Shown one piece after another: positions 1 through 13,807 of a stretch of DNA of 64,000 bases. The notes below the pieces were generated by a model. The model saw only the letters and a list, made by a program, of their open reading frames with translations. It was not told where the DNA came from and ran no database searches. Origin of the DNA: Branchiostoma floridae (lineage: Eukaryota > Chordata > Leptocardii > Amphioxiformes > Branchiostomatidae); contig NC_049986.1 in the NCBI RefSeq assembly GCF_000003815.2, positions 10,736,567 to 10,800,566 on the forward strand, read 5' to 3'. Numbering within the stretch: position 1 is the stretch's first letter; each line of letters starts with the position of its first letter. The translations under genes were made by a program, and so were the position numbers.

Positions 1-760
1 GTATCATCATATTTGATTATAAACCACAGTTGTGGATGAAATATATTTTTTCGAGCGTTTCTTTATTTCCTTCTTCTCCATTGAAATCTTCAAATAGTTA
101 TGCTACGCGACGCCAATATGCGTTCTTCTTGTAGATTAACAAGGTGTCATAACTTTTACAAATAATAACTGGAAAATATATCACTGTTCAATAGACATCT
201 TCGTCACAATTATACATATTGTGGCTGAAGCTTTTGGTTACATTAAAAGTTGATATTATAATTTGTAATGTAGCAGTCAATCACCATTTTTCAACAAATG
301 TGATGAGTTGTAGATGTGCATTTTTAGACCTGTATTTGTCTTAGACGTTTGCTAATGGCTTAGTACGAATTGAATTAATTTGGTGAACAGTGCAATTCTG
401 TTAATGATATGTACACCTAGTTAACTGCTAGACTTTTATTTCAAATGTTCGAATTAAAACAAAATCACCATCATGACATTTGCCTTAACATGTTAACCGA
501 GTTCTAGTGTTGAATTTAAATATGTTTTACACGTGTGCTTCTGATCCGGTAATGTTTCAGACAAATATAGTTGCTTTGAGTTACGACTGCCATTACTCGA
601 CACCAGACTTTTCCGACCTTGCTCTAATGCGACATTACTTAGGTAACCGGGTGCTCTAGTTTCGTGGACATAAAGCTATCACTCATAACAGAACTTATAT
701 CCATGTTACAAAAATGGTAGCAATTTTCCTATATGAAATATCGTAATATGAATGTTTTTG
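1..760. other. AT-rich non-coding DNA, nothing recognised
   Basis: No splice-flanked open frame, tandem repeat or RNA-like fold was seen here. It is probably intronic or intergenic. Confidence 0.5.
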
Positions 761-762
761 TA

Positions 763-793
763 TGTGTGTGTGTGTGTGTGTGTATGTATGTGT

Positions 794-852
<59 letters not shown>

Positions 853-856
853 TGTG
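763..856. repeat. (TG)n microsatellite, about 94 bp
   Basis: This is an almost uninterrupted TG dinucleotide run with a few interruptions (ta, gc, tt). The His/Thr-rich open frames across it on the minus strand are artefacts of the repeat. Alternating purine-pyrimidine tracts of this type are often polymorphic in length. Confidence 0.95.
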
Positions 857-1242
857 ACTACAATATAGCACTGTAAATGCATTGCAGTTCTCACGTGATG
901 GATGTAACACGAAAAAAACCCCGACTGCGAATTCTCAATTTTCTCAATATAAACCCCGGAAGCTTAAATGCAATTACATTAATATATTAGTTTCCTGGGA
1001 ATAGATTTTTTTGCATAGTAGACTTTAATCTATTATAACATTGTATATTGGCCCCTTGGGACTCCACATTATAGTATGTCATTTTTCATTTTCTACTATT
1101 TATGCTTTGTCTGACCCTGTGCCTGGAACAACGACGGTTATATGATGACTATTACCAATACATCTTCAATATGCACTAGAAAAGTCTAATCTTATCCTAT
1201 ACTTCAAGGGCTCCATATACAGATCAACATATCTGATAGAGT

Positions 1243-1490
1243 ATAGGTAGTCTCTTAGCCTTTTTAAGGTCGAAGGGGCAGTGGGTTGCTATCCCCTGTG
1301 CACGATGTTATAGGGCGCTACTTATTTCTCGCCTTCTACGGGCTTCTATCTCCCAAAGGTTTCCCTTCCATTCTTACACATGGATGAAGTGATGAAAGTC
1401 CTGTTAAGTCATTTTTTCATGAGTAAGAGACCATTAGCACAAGCAGATTCGAACATTAGACCTCTAGATTCTGGACAAAGTACCTTGAAT
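1243..1490. repeat. Old dispersed repeat with an antisense tRNA-like segment
   Basis: The left part carries ggtagtct and ggggcagtgggttgctatcc, and a related block recurs at 20672-20767. The right part reads like a tRNA gene in reverse, with gattcgaac (reverse complement of the T-arm/B-box) followed by attaga cctctagattctgg. A similar right part, with atcgaaactatgacctct, occurs at 63278-63418. I infer a short retroposon or fold-back family with a tRNA-related module, heavily mutated here. No protein is encoded. Confidence 0.45.
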
Positions 1491-2707
1491 ATCAGTTTTT
1501 ATTTTTTATCATTTCTAAAGACTAAACGAATCATACACGAACTCCCGTTGACCGCTGCTTTTACATCGTTTTCAATTCCGACTGATACTGGACAAACGAA
1601 TTTAATTCAAAGAGTACGAAAGATTCAAACATCGTGGCCTTTTTAACTTTGTTTTAATCTTTTGTATCTTTTTACTGCCGAATCACATAGCACAAAGATA
1701 TACAAAATTGTACATTTAGAACATGTCATGTTCCACATACAGCCAAACACATCCTAGTGTGATTAAATCCTATAATACCGCTGGTCATCACTCCGGATTA
1801 ATCTACAAAGCTGGGGATTTAGATAAGTGGTATTAAGGACATTATGATGACCACTGGAGACCTCTTATCAGGTCTCAAGACGTGTGTTATGCGGTAAAAC
1901 AAACGATAATGATATCTAGAGTGAGATTCCCTGTGATATTTTTCACAATGCACAAGACCCATCTGATGAAGGTCAAACAATTGCAAACCGTCGTTTTTTA
2001 CGACATAAGCGGCGTTCAATTTGCCGTTTTACGGCTTGTTATGTTGGGAGGGTATGTCGACTCATTGCACTTTCTTTGAACCGCAGGAAGAACGCATGTT
2101 CGCCGCTGCATGCAAATTCTCACAGCTTTTGAAGCTACGTAATGTGGTGTAGCGTGAATGTACTGTGATGGCCGTCTCTTTGGTCTTCAGGCAGTCCTGA
2201 GTACCTCATTTACGCTGGTTTCCTCGTCAAATGATTACTTCAACAGGACAGTACTTCAAAGTAATTTTCCAACCGTTTCTACACAAAGTAGATTAATCAA
2301 TCATGAAGCATTTTATTCATGAAATATTCCAAAAAAATCTTATGCAAAGTACAAACATGACCTGCCAAGCAACTTATGGCTACATACTAGACCTATCCAA
2401 CATGGTGAGACCTATGAACTTCTTATCAAATTTGTTTCCATAACAGTTTTGAAAAAAAAATCAATGTATCTTTTACCTTTTGCCTCAATAAATTCCATCC
2501 AAACATCCTCACATTCACTGACAAAAAGAAAGCAGTTCTATCATCACAAAACCCACACATAATAGAAAAGGTGAGATCTTTCTTCTTCTACTCTCATCGA
2601 AAAAGAAGTCCAACCCAATAACCCAGAATCTACAGTTAGCTTTTACTAACTTTAGACTGGAGTATAGATACTTGTAATATTGTTTTCACACTGTTTGAAT
2701 CTCTTAT
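1491..2707. other. Non-coding, nothing recognised
   Basis: Only short overlapping open frames on both strands occur here, none with convincing splice sites or codon pattern. Confidence 0.4.
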
Positions 2708-2747
2708 GTTACCCTGAATTAGCCCACAGGCAAGGATTTGCAATAAA
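2708..2747 (+). mobile_element. Retroelement 3'-end remnant (AATAAA tail motif)
   Basis: The block aattagcccacaggcaagg followed by atttgcaataaac matches 57541-57581 at nearly every position. Both copies end in AATAAA in the same orientation. This fits the conserved 3' end and polyadenylation signal of a LINE or SINE family. The 5' extent of this copy is not visible. Confidence 0.45.
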
Positions 2748-5700
2748 CTTTAAGTGAAAGGTTGTAGTGGATTTGATAAACACGAGAAATGCAGCACGTC
2801 AACTTTTCAAGCTCCCAAAAATTGTAATTACTATTCTAAGCCACCCATGGGTCTGATCACTCAAATCAATAGATGGACTGTGTAATGTTATAAACCTATT
2901 TGCAATTCAAAGCAATTTATGGTGGGTGCTTACAATCACTCGTAATGCTGTCTATTGACAATCGATGTGAATTAATCGTTAAGGTTAATTCGACAGTGTT
3001 TTACTTAATTCGCTAAGCCTTTCATGTATGTATGCTAAGATTAAGTGACACACTCTAGGATTGATCCAACAACTGTTTGCGAAATATGCAATTATGAATT
3101 AAAGCACAAAAAAAACCAAGTAAACCGTGTGATCGATCAAAGGAGATTTGTGAGAGTAAGGTGATTTATTCAAATATCAGACTGTGATATTACCAAAAGA
3201 CTTATGCGATTTGATGACGAACATTGTGATGATTAAACTTTTGGTATTACACACAGGAAATGGGAAAACTTCCAGGGTTCTACTTTTAGAGTGCTTAATG
3301 CGCTATTCATTTCTAATTTGCATCGTACGCCACTGTATTAATAGTACCATTTTAACATAAATTGGAGTAACTACGTAACTATGCATACATACCGGCCTTG
3401 CATTTTCTTAATTTAGCACCAAAATACTGTGAAATATTTATTGAAACAGACGGACAGAGCTAAAAGTGTAACAAATGGGAAGAAATTTTAGCTCCTATAA
3501 AAATAGATAAGCATTGTCAGAGTGTTTAAGCCGTTTTTGTAAGCATATTTTCCTGCTTAGTTCTAGTGTAAAGAATTGTGCCTGCGTTGCCAGCTAAAGG
3601 ATGAATAAACTTAAGTCAACCTCGTATATACTCCCTGCCATGTGCAGGAAATTGGTAGGAAATTAAAGCAGCCTGTGGCTTGCAATTAATAAGCAAATGC
3701 AAAGCGACGTGGTAGGCACTAATGCGATGTTTATGTTCTAACCACATATCACATGATTTATTTCTTGAGATATCTTTTATTTGGAATATTTTACCTCCAT
3801 TAAAAGCTGTCAGGAAACCTCAACCTACATGGCGACGTCCTTACATCAAATGCAATCTGCCATTACGACTAATAAGCATATCCAGAAAATACAAAAACCG
3901 TAAGCTCTGCTGCAGTACTGATGGGGGCGAGGGAAGGGGGCGTGGTTTACCTTGGCAGTCGTCTTTCCAGGCCTTTCCGTACACCAAATTTCATAGATCC
4001 AACAGATCCAGCTGTTTTTAATATGCATGTATACATTACATATCAGTCACAATCTACACTTTAATTTTCATGAAGATGAGGTGGTAGGCACTGTTTTGCT
4101 CAAACATATTAACCAGGTAGGTGAAATGTGGATTTTGTAACGATAGAATAATGTGCTTAATTCTATTTCTTCTAAAGCCGCATTGCAACTTTAGCTACAA
4201 TTCTAAAGGTGACATTATTTTGTTTTTTGAAGTATAAACAACGCTGTCATAATGAAATTTCTCAATGTCACAGAATGACAATCAATTGACACAAATCGCG
4301 TCACTCATTCGTTACGAAGAAGTAGCATGCAGATAAACACAACATTCAAATTGACTATTATTTTTGGCAACAGTTAAGTAATAAGACTCTAACATGAGTC
4401 CGAAATATTTACTCTCCATCAACTATACATCTTACATTAGATCCTGCAGAATATTGAACTTTGTAAAATGACCCAGGATTGAAGCGATCGTTGCCCTGCT
4501 GAACGTTGTTATCTTAACGTTTGTTGGCAAAATTATACCCAGCGACTATCAGTCCATCTTCTAATTACTTCTTAAAAGAACTTTAAGTCTTTTAGCTTTT
4601 TTTGTACATGTTGTGACCTGTCTAGTAAGTACCCATCATTTTTGAAATTGACAGCACTGGCCATTTCGAAACGAACTGGGCTTATCGTAGCTGGGCACAC
4701 TGTCTACAAAAACAAGTTCGGAGAACTGTTACCTCCGTAAAGATTTGTAGATTGCCGTAAGACGTTTACCAATGGTTCAAGTACAATGCACCGTTCCTTA
4801 GTCTCCATCTACAGTTACTACATGTTTTGAATAGAAAAATAAACGATTAGCACATTTTCTTTGATTTTACGATCAAAGAGGCTGCTACAACAATACTTTC
4901 AAAACATTACATGTTCAAGCTTACACGATATCATGGGGCACTCTTTCTTGGATTGCCCTTAATGGTATTGCATTTCAAATATTTTTTTTTTGTCTTCAAC
5001 AATTGCCTCATGTTTGAATGTTAGATAACTCGTCATTTTATTGCGCAGGTGGATCACTTTTGTTTCAAAATCTGTCCCTACGGTTATGGTTAGCTTGGAA
5101 TGAAATATACATTCAAGGAAAATAAAGCAACCCTATGGTGCACTTGTTAGGAGTGCATAACTCGTTTTAAATTTTAGAGAAACAAATTTCTTCACGTTAA
5201 TTGCCTTAGGAAATTTTATTGGTTGTAACGTAGGGTCAAATAACAGTCACACACACTTGAACTAATATCATACTAGCAACTCAGGGTCTCACAGAGTTTG
5301 ACGACCTCATGCATTCACAAAATGTGCTGGCATTTTTGAGTAACGCATCACATGTTCTATAGAAATCTAAGAAATTTAAACCAGGTCTTGTTCAAACACA
5401 ATATGGTAATAGCAGACCACTATCTCTACTCTCAGATTATAATGGAACTTAATTTGTGTTGGTAGTGATCATTGTACAATGTTAAACTTTCTTCCAACAC
5501 AATGGTACGAATTTTCAACGACCAACGCTTTCTTCAAGATCACTATATGGACACCTAATCACTTCAAAACGATTTCTAATTTTCTTAAGAAATCAGAAAG
5601 GTCTTGAATCATTTGCATCTTTGACAATGAGGTGAATTGTTGATGCAACATAAGAGCCATAATCCTTGTCTTGATCAAACATAAATATACGTTATTTAGC

Positions 5701-6104
5701 ACCCTTAAACCTTCGAGAATGAGATAACTTGTTAAGGCAACAAATGAAGCATTCGAGAAACCATCTACCACTGTAACGTGCTAGCCATGCTATTCTACCC
5801 ATGCCTTGATCAAACACAAGTTTATGGTGATGACAGAGCGCTAATGATAGTTTTCCTGTACCCATGTCTCTTGTACATCGTAAAGGCCAGATTAGTGTGA
5901 CGGATTCATTTGTTACCCGCTGGTACGCAGAAAGCGTGCGGAGAATAAGCGCATACGAACGACACGCCATCGACTGTAAGATGGACAAGTTGTACGAGAA
6001 TTACCAATGGACGCCCAAACAGTTCTTCTTGTTGTCATAATTGGTCATAGTCGACACCAGTAAGGTACTAAGATCTATCATGTTGTCTATGAATAACAAT
6101 TGTA
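2748..6104. other. Long AT-rich stretch without a supported gene
   Basis: Short open frames occur, for example minus strand 5692-5988, but none has paired splice signals or a recognisable domain. A short motif, cttg(t/a)tcaaacaca, recurs near 5388, 5667 and 5801, which hints at a decayed local duplication. Nothing else was identified. Confidence 0.4.
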
Positions 6105-6470
6105 GGGTCCTGTGGTGTAACGGCAAGGTGTTTTGCCCAAACTGAGAGGTCCCGGGTTTCTGCTTTTAGATGCTACCTTCTTCTGATGATACCATCTCGA
6201 AAAAAACTTTTCCTTGCTTCACTCTGGTCAAGATGTGCATCTTTGGTTAGGGCTGTCCCTCAGATAAGACGTTAAAATGAGGTCCCGTGTTCCAGGAGAG
6301 CCATATTTTGAGTATGTAGGAGTCCTCGCAGTTGTGAGTGGAGCAAACCTTACAGTCTTGTCTCCGGGATAATATAAGCTGATATCCACAGCCATGTAAA
6401 TCCTTCAACATATGTGGTAAATCCAATAAGTTATAAGTAAATAAGCTATAAGTAAATAAATGGAAAAAAA
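6105..6470 (+). mobile_element. tRNA-derived SINE
   Basis: The head resembles a tRNA gene: gggtcctgtggtgtaacggc holds an A-box-like TGGTGTAACGG, and about 40 bp on, gaggtcccgggtttc stands where a B-box and T-arm would be. The tRNA-unrelated body contains ctgtccctcag and gaggtcccgtgttcc. It ends in an AT-rich tail with repeated aagtaaata. The B-box is mutated (GGTTTCTGC in place of GGTTCGANNC), so this copy is unlikely to be transcribed by RNA polymerase III. The three-part layout (tRNA head, body, simple tail) is what defines the class. Confidence 0.7.
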
Positions 6471-7385
6471 TAACTTGAAAAAATGATTCTAAAAATCATA
6501 CTATGGTGCTAGAAATAAGACAATTGTTATTCAAATATCAATTGTGTTCAATTTAAGTAAAAATGTGTTTCTTTGTTTTGATTCTCCTTTAGGGGCTGAG
6601 ATATGCTGTCATGTACTTCCTTTGTCTAAAAACCCTGAGTTCTGTGAATTTATTCTAAATCTTTTATGATTTTTGAAAAAATGATGTATGGTTGTGTCTA
6701 TGCATTTTTGTAGCGAAGCAGACTTCCAAACACTTAATTTTTCAATCTTTCCTCTAGATACCACAGACGATACTTCTTTTAAACAAATGAGAATTTGCAT
6801 GCGGTACACGGCAAGTGTAAAATCATGACTTACCACCTCACAAGTTCTAGTAGGTCTCTAGATGGCCTATCTAACGTGAGATAGGTAAAGTGCAGGTTTT
6901 ACTGTCCGAAGCTATGCTCTTATGAATCATTGAGGTACCGTTGGGAGAACCTCAAGAACGTCTCAAACATACGACTTGCTAATCCCAACAAATAAAACTG
7001 AGTGAATGCCATGCATACTTATAAAGAAGGAAGAAGACGATAATGCTTGCTATGTAATACCTTTCTGTATCCCTGCTATTGTAAAGGTGGTATATCGCTG
7101 TACTTGGGGCACCCTGCGGCACTGCGGGGTTCGAAAGGCTACCCAACGACTTTCAGAGATAAAGAACGAATTTTCTTACGTTTTGTGCTTTTTGTTGTCT
7201 TGTAGGTCACAACTTTAAGTCTTACACACCTTCTAATTCTTTTAATCCGAGAAAACAACACAACAGTGCCACAGTGAACATACAGACAGACAGAAATGCA
7301 ACCATGCATACAAACAAGAATCCACTTAGACTGTATCTATAAGCAGCGACACCTATTGCTGCAGTACACTGGGAACCAGTCAGGA

Positions 7386-7470
7386 TTGTCCCGAGGAAGG
7401 TGAAAGACGGTCACCGAAACACCCAATGGAAATAACGCAGAGGTTGTTTAGAATGAGTCTCTTATTTTGT
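7386..7470 (+). mobile_element. Possible retroelement fragment
   Basis: The segment ccgaggaaggtgaaagacgg followed by tcaccgaaac resembles a phrase I associate with decayed retroelement 3' ends in invertebrate genomes (a 'gaggaagg...accgaaac' block). There is no second copy in this window to confirm it. Confidence 0.25.
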
Positions 7471-10400
7471 GACATACCTTGTAGCCTGATAAAACTATTC
7501 ACAGATAAGGAAAATGTACTAAATCATAACTTTTTTTTTGTAATTGTAATAAATAACGTAATTTTGACCTGATTTTTTTAGTGAGGACACATCCATTATT
7601 ATATCAATGTATCACAAATTATTTACGTGACTTTTATCTCTGTGCTCTTATATGATGTCTATCAATCGTAGCTGCCAGCCGAAACAAGACAGGATCATGC
7701 CCTGTCAAGACCCCGCGATTGCTTTGGCATAATTTCAAGTCAAATAAGTCGATTTCAATGAGTCTGGGAATTCTGCGCAATCAATGGCAGTTCAGAGCCC
7801 TTTATCTTTCTTGCCTAAAACAGGAAAAGTAATTTTGATCAGTCGATAGCATGGAAGCGACATCTTGGACTTTCAAAAACAACACATAACATAATTATTT
7901 AGACATTTGCAAGGCCTAGAAACATTAACATTAGTATTACCATTCGTGGGTATCTTTCGATAGGGAGCCGTTACTTGGTATCATGATTCTGTCTCTATAT
8001 GTAGGCCACTGATATTGCGTTCACGTAAATTGCTTGAAGCGTTTTGCTTGATCCGACGAGTTAAATTTAGTGTTGCTATCTAAGGCAAAGTAATAATCGC
8101 TCCCCTGGCGGTCTACTTTAGTTAACGTATAACTGAAAATTGGACACTATGTCATAAATAACCTTTAGACTTATCTTAAAAGATGCAAATAATAAACAGC
8201 CATGTGTTTACGCATGTGCATATTTGCTTCCTTAGCCACTAAAACCGTTGAAAAACTACTAAACGACCAAAAATATATAATTATTACTGCAAAGGAATTT
8301 TATTTGCATAAAATACAATTGAGCGTATTGGCCAATGTTGGATTTTTTGCCGTCTTTCAAATAATTCTTGATATTTATATCATTACACAGACTCTATCCC
8401 TTGGATTGGTAGCATATGCAAAGTGTTCAAGGAAGCCATGGTCATTGATTAAGTCAGATTAACTTGTAGCAGCATCGTTTACATATTTTAGTGCCATTAG
8501 ATCACAACGAAAACAGCATGAAATGGAATGTGTGCCAAAAAGAAAGTTAGGGGTTTCTTTGGGTAATTTGTCAGTGGTCTTGGCAGATGGTTGGAGGCTA
8601 GTTAGTAGATACTGGCGTCCTTTCTTCTAGCAGCTACAGTGCGATCTGCTTTCATCTTATCACCAGTGTCTACCTTGATGGTCTCAGTGCATTGATGATG
8701 GCACGTCCAATGGATCTTTCTGTCTAGAAGGTCTAGAAGCATTTAACAGCTTTGCAAAAGTATCGCACCGGGGGAGAAATCTGTTTTGCTAATGTGTTAT
8801 TCATCAAATCGGAGACCATGACTCAAGTGTTAAAGTCGTCTTAGGGTATACGTCTCAGTCGGAAGTTCCGCTTGACTTGGTAGATTGATGCGACTGGCGG
8901 GATTCCACAGATTACATGTACGGGCTGTATTGCAGCCAGACATAAATCTTCTATGAGAAGGTCGAGACGAAGCTCCTACGGAATTACATTGTGTCTTGCC
9001 CTCGGGGACAGTCAAGGATACGGCTCTTGAGTTAAGGGAATTCACTCATCAATAGTCTTCTATAAAAGATGCTGAGACTCCGAGTGTAAGACTACTGGAT
9101 ATGCAAACGCTGCCCCGATGCCCTTACTGCTGAGCAAAGGTCAAGTCCTTATTTCCGGACGGTGTCATGCGTTCAGCGGCCAAGTTGGAAAAATTCATGA
9201 TAAGGTCAGAGTTCACGATCATAATATGTTTTTCATATAGCGCCACCTGGTGCGTGTGGAGGATGCAATCGATATTCTTTAGTTTATTCATCGCCGCTCA
9301 GGTGAGACTGATGCGAGGCTTCCTTTTAGACATCCGAGGCAGGAATCTGCTTGTAAGACCTTGATGCCTCTGTAAGGTGCGTGCGGAGCGGGTCTCTTGT
9401 GGCTGTATAGCAATCTACAAATGCGAAGGTATGTACATGCATTTCCACAGACTTACCGTCTAATACTCCCATTGAGATTACGCTTCTATGCTAATCGATA
9501 TGTTTTAATCTGGCGGTCGTTCACCTGGTGGTTACTATAGCAACAGGTTAACCAGATAGAATCCGACGTTACATGTTTTTCTTCAGATTTTCACTGTTTG
9601 ATTGATTGACAGATTGGGTTGTGCAGTTCAAAAGGTAGATACATCATTGTCTTTATCCAAAGCATGACAAGTTTCAACCAGATGTGACGTTTGAATAGGT
9701 AAGAATTGGTTCTAGCCTTCCTGTGATTGTTACTAAGTATTCTTCCGTAATGTCTTGAGAATCAATATCTCTAAGCCATATTTGTGTGTTTTTGATAATG
9801 GGTGGTTGTGGGAAGTAAGCGTGCTTATTTGATAAGAGTATTTCGGGACAGGTGTCCCCCGCTGATAAGGAAATGCGGGCAGTTACGAGTCCTTGGAACT
9901 TGAACATCCGTCTATGTATGAGAAGAAAAGATGGTCTATATTGATCCAACATAACTTGTTATCTGTAGGATACGGTTCCTGGGGTTTGTATAAATTCCCT
10001 TTTTATTTCTTATTATCAACTTAAAGGGCCAAACGCTTTTCTTAAGTGCACTGACCTTATGGTTAAGAAGAACTATTTCTGATACATTGCGTGCACAATA
10101 AATGTATTTTTCTATCGAACACACAGATACTAGTATTCATGCCTGATTATTCGATGTATTCTTCATGTAAAATACCCAACTGATTTCTTCAAAATTTTGT
10201 TAAGAATCACCTCGCTGATATTTGCAAGGAAAAGATGTGAAATTTGAATACATATTTTGGTAAGAACTGAATGTATGAATTTTCAAACAGTCAGTTTGAT
10301 TTTATCATACCAATGTTTTTCGAACAACATAATTCCTTTACGAATAGGAATAAATAGTTCCAATATCTCTAGTATAAACATTTAGTGCTGTAGCATAATA

Positions 10401-11081
10401 TCATTTCACTAAGACTTTAAAGAGCACAAAACATATCATTGAAAAAAAATCAAATCTAACCAAAAGTATTCCATACAGTATCAATAATTTATGAGCGTGT
10501 TCAATGCATTAGTTATTTCTTTTATTGATTTTAGTCGAGGTCAACGTCGGGGTATAATTATAAATCTAATTCATATACGGAATCGTTAGAGATCACTGAG
10601 GTTTGCCGTTTGCCATGAATAACAAAGCACGTTACGGTTTGTGTATATCATATAAAAGTGGCTTTGATAATGTGCTATGTTTGGTTCCTACCGGCGCTCT
10701 CAATTGCTTCGTTCCATCGTTTTTGTCGGTTGTGCTATTGTGGTCACAGTTCTTTCAAACTTGAACATTAGGGTAGCACCGGTGTTATGCAACATGTATT
10801 CTAAATAAAATAGTTATGCTAAAAACATTATTTCTGTGGGAGGCATCTACCTTTTTTTAACAATACGATTTTTTTTAGTATCTATTTATATATCATGAAA
10901 TTTATAACCCCATATTAACTGGCACCAGTGATTTAAGAGCCGAAGATATGAAGTTATTGAATAAACGGAGGCAAAAAAGGCAAGCGAAAGCAACCTACCT
11001 TCTAAATAAACGAGAATAATAGCTTATTTTCTCACATCAGTTTCGATTTTGTAATCAATTCTATGTTTAATTTCTATTTCA
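7471..11081. other. Non-coding stretch, no supported gene
   Basis: Isolated splice-like signals occur (acceptor before 9237, donor after 9297), but the enclosed 61 bp is not convincingly coding. No repeat with a partner elsewhere was found. Confidence 0.35.
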
Positions 11082-11096
11082 TTGTTGTTGTTGTTG
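11082..11096. repeat. (TTG)5 microsatellite
   Basis: Five TTG units run in a row, preceded by tttcta. Confidence 0.85.
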
Positions 11097-11354
11097 AAAA
11101 ACATCCTTCTTTTTGATACCAGTTTTGTTGAGCACCAAGATGTGCCATCCATAAATTTATAAAAAAAGTAGCCATAAAACATGTCATTTCTTTCATTATG
11201 TAAAACAAAATTCCTTTACATCGCTGTTCCCCGTGACCTTCCAAAACCTCCTTCCTTGCAAACTTAATGCACCTGCATTATCCTACCCCGGTTTCAAATG
11301 GGAAGTCTTACCGAACATGACAACCATTCTTAGTTTAGAAATATGTGTAAGCCG

Positions 11355-11448
11355 ACCCGTCTCCGTATCTCGTTTCGTTTGTACCTGGAGGGTAGGAAAC
11401 AGACAGCCTAACGGGTCATTTGTAAAATTAGAGATACGGAGGGTGGGT
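11355..11448. repeat. Short inverted repeat, 11-bp perfect arms
   Basis: ctccgtatctc (11361-11371) is the exact reverse complement of gagatacggag (11431-11441). The flanks acccgt and ggtgggt extend the pairing imperfectly. The roughly 59-bp spacer has no further structure. It may be the core of a small fold-back element or chance. Confidence 0.5.
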
Positions 11449-13608
11449 ATGTGAAGCACGGCAAAACCATCTGTTCAGGGACGAACCATTTCTGAGGTGG
11501 GGATGTTAACTGAACGATGTCAGCATGAGAAGTAGATGCTGATAAAAGACAATATTCTGTAAAGTAACACTAAAATGACACATATACTATCCACTATGTG
11601 CAGTATAAGCAGCTTTAAGTACCTCTAAGTATCTGTATTAAAAGTTAAACTGTAATTTTCAGTAATTAGACTTTTAAAAAAGTGATGCCAAACGCCAGCT
11701 CTTTTTAAATGCAAACATTAAATAATCACATAAAGATTTTTATCAATTTAAAACTTTGTAAGCGTTACCGGTTGACAGAATCTTTTACAGGAACAGTCAT
11801 AGTTTTTTAGAGGGTGAACACTTAAATGCTTAAGACAATATTTCATGTAATAAAACATTGAGGTGACCAAGATACAAACGTGCACCACGTTTTCAGTTTA
11901 TTTGATTGAATTGGACATCGACAAAGCTAATTGCTTGTATAATAATGATAAAAATAGGGATAATAATAATAACATTGACTAAATGTTCTAGTATTATTGC
12001 TTCGCGCAAAATATTTTTCTTAAACTTCATTCAAGCTCTTACAAATTATAACACTTCAACAAATACGCATTTGCAGTCACCCTATCACAAAAAGCTTCAT
12101 GACTTTAGTCTCTAAACTTTCTAAATGACATGATCATGTGATATCCCTTCCCTATCAACGCCTTCATGTTTAAGCCCAGAAAAAGATAACGTTTACAACA
12201 CACGTAAAACTTTGTGTCACACACTAGATGGCTTTTGGAATTTGGTCAAAGGAACTAGATGGGGATTTAGTTTACTATGCGTCATAAACAAGTCTAAGTG
12301 CTAAGGTTAAATGGGAACACATAACCCTGTAAGAAAGCGCTCAAGCCGGAAAATGGAAAAGTACTTTAGCATCTTCATGGCTGGCAATCTAAACTCTTAT
12401 AAAGTGGATTTCATACATTTTATCAACACCATAGGCTGAAAAAAACAAAGCAATTTTTTTTAATGTGTATTTCCATAAGAAATTTGAAATTGTAAATGAA
12501 GCACCCGTTAAATAAAGTAGCTGTCTATCACGGTATAGGATTTTAGTTACGCCATTCAAGGCTCATGGTAATTGTGAGTTACGAATATGTGGATATGGAA
12601 CGGTCCAAAGAACGATGGACAAATCAAATTCAGATGATATTATTTCTTAGAAGTTGGCAACACTAAATTTCAATGACCTCACACTTACACAACGCAATAA
12701 TAAAAAAGAAAACATACCAAGGCCTTTTGTTTCAGGATATTGTACGTTATTTGAATTTGAAAATGACGTGCATTTTCATTACTACATAATAATAGAATTT
12801 TAGCTATTTTTTCTAGTGAGTTTCAAATGGGCCTTTGGATAGTACTAAAATGACGTAAAGTGTTATATAGGCAACCTATCATTGATGTTTTGTCAAGATG
12901 CATTTAGTATGATATTTCTTATAATAGTAAAATATTGTTTATTTGAGTCTATACAATGCAATACTTTCCTCATTTGTATGGTAGTAGGCTTAACCATATA
13001 TCATCATGTCAAAAAGACATGGCACCTAAACCCGTAAAAAAAACTCAAATCATTACCGACATACGCTTCGCACCACTGGTATTTGATTATGTCCATGATT
13101 AAGTCTTGGCCTTGGATATATTGGCTCATTTTCCCCGTTTAGTAGACATTCGTTTCAGCTAGGTTGAATGTTCCTAATACATTTCGGGCATTGCGAATGC
13201 ATGGCCGCAGCTCTGTGAATGTAATGGTATTATGTGTTGAGTTTAAAACCCGGCCTGTGGGCATATTGTTCCTAAGCCTTGATTATCGTCAGGCGATAAA
13301 AGTGTGCTGCAGGCTCACACTACTAATCCTTTTCCCGGTGCTACGCTTCCAGACTCTAAATAATAAGCGAGCACTGTATAGCTTCAACTAGAATAAAGCG
13401 TTATCGCAATCCTAATCTTACCAAATGGGGTCAGTTTGGACCAAAGTCTTATATTCATATATACCATTGAAGTTTTAGTAAGCTCTCCTAATTTGCTTAC
13501 ATAAATATTTTCTAACAATATTAAGATCATTTTCCTATTGCTGCATAATCAATGATAAATTTAAAAGTTTCTGTCTGGAATGGTGCGGTCGAATCGGACT
13601 AAAACAAT
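11449..13608. other. AT-rich non-coding DNA
   Basis: No supported exon or repeat was seen. Confidence 0.4.
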
Positions 13609-13807
13609 AACTGTAAATGTATTTAAATTCGCGGTAGTTGGAAAGTGAAATGTTCGCGGTGGTTTTGAGTTCGCTGTAGCGCCATCTACTCTAGTCACAT
13701 ACTGTCATGAAGAAAAGTATTCGCAGTGGGTTTAAGTTCGCGGTGAATTGGCAACGCAAAAACCCTAAACATAAAAACCAACGCGAACATCTCTGAATAT
13801 ACAGTAT
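13609..13807. mobile_element. MITE with ACTGTAAAT...ATACAGTAT ends and TTCGCGG core
   Basis: The left end aactgtaaatgtatttaaat runs into tcgcggtagttgg. The right end accaacgcgaaca-tctctgaatatacagtat is its imperfect reverse complement. Inside, the motif (a/g)ttcgc(g/a)gtg recurs about five times (near 13629, 13652, 13668, 13709 and 13727). At about 200 bp with no coding capacity and inverted ends, this is a miniature inverted-repeat element. Non-autonomous elements with TACTGTAAAT ends and repeated TTCGCGG are, from memory, common in marine invertebrate genomes. Confidence 0.7.

Noticed and set aside
695-910. His/Thr-rich open frames
   Set aside because: Produced by the (TG)n microsatellite.
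6105-6176. Functional tRNA gene
   Set aside because: Cloverleaf arms do not close and the B-box is mutated. It is continuous with a SINE body and tail.
9237-9297. 61-bp plus-strand exon between a good acceptor and gtgaga donor
   Set aside because: Two frames are open, neither is convincing, and there is no neighbouring exon. Such pairs are expected by chance in 64 kb.
11355-11448. MITE
   Set aside because: Only 11 bp of perfect pairing and no partner copy in the window. Kept as a plain inverted repeat.
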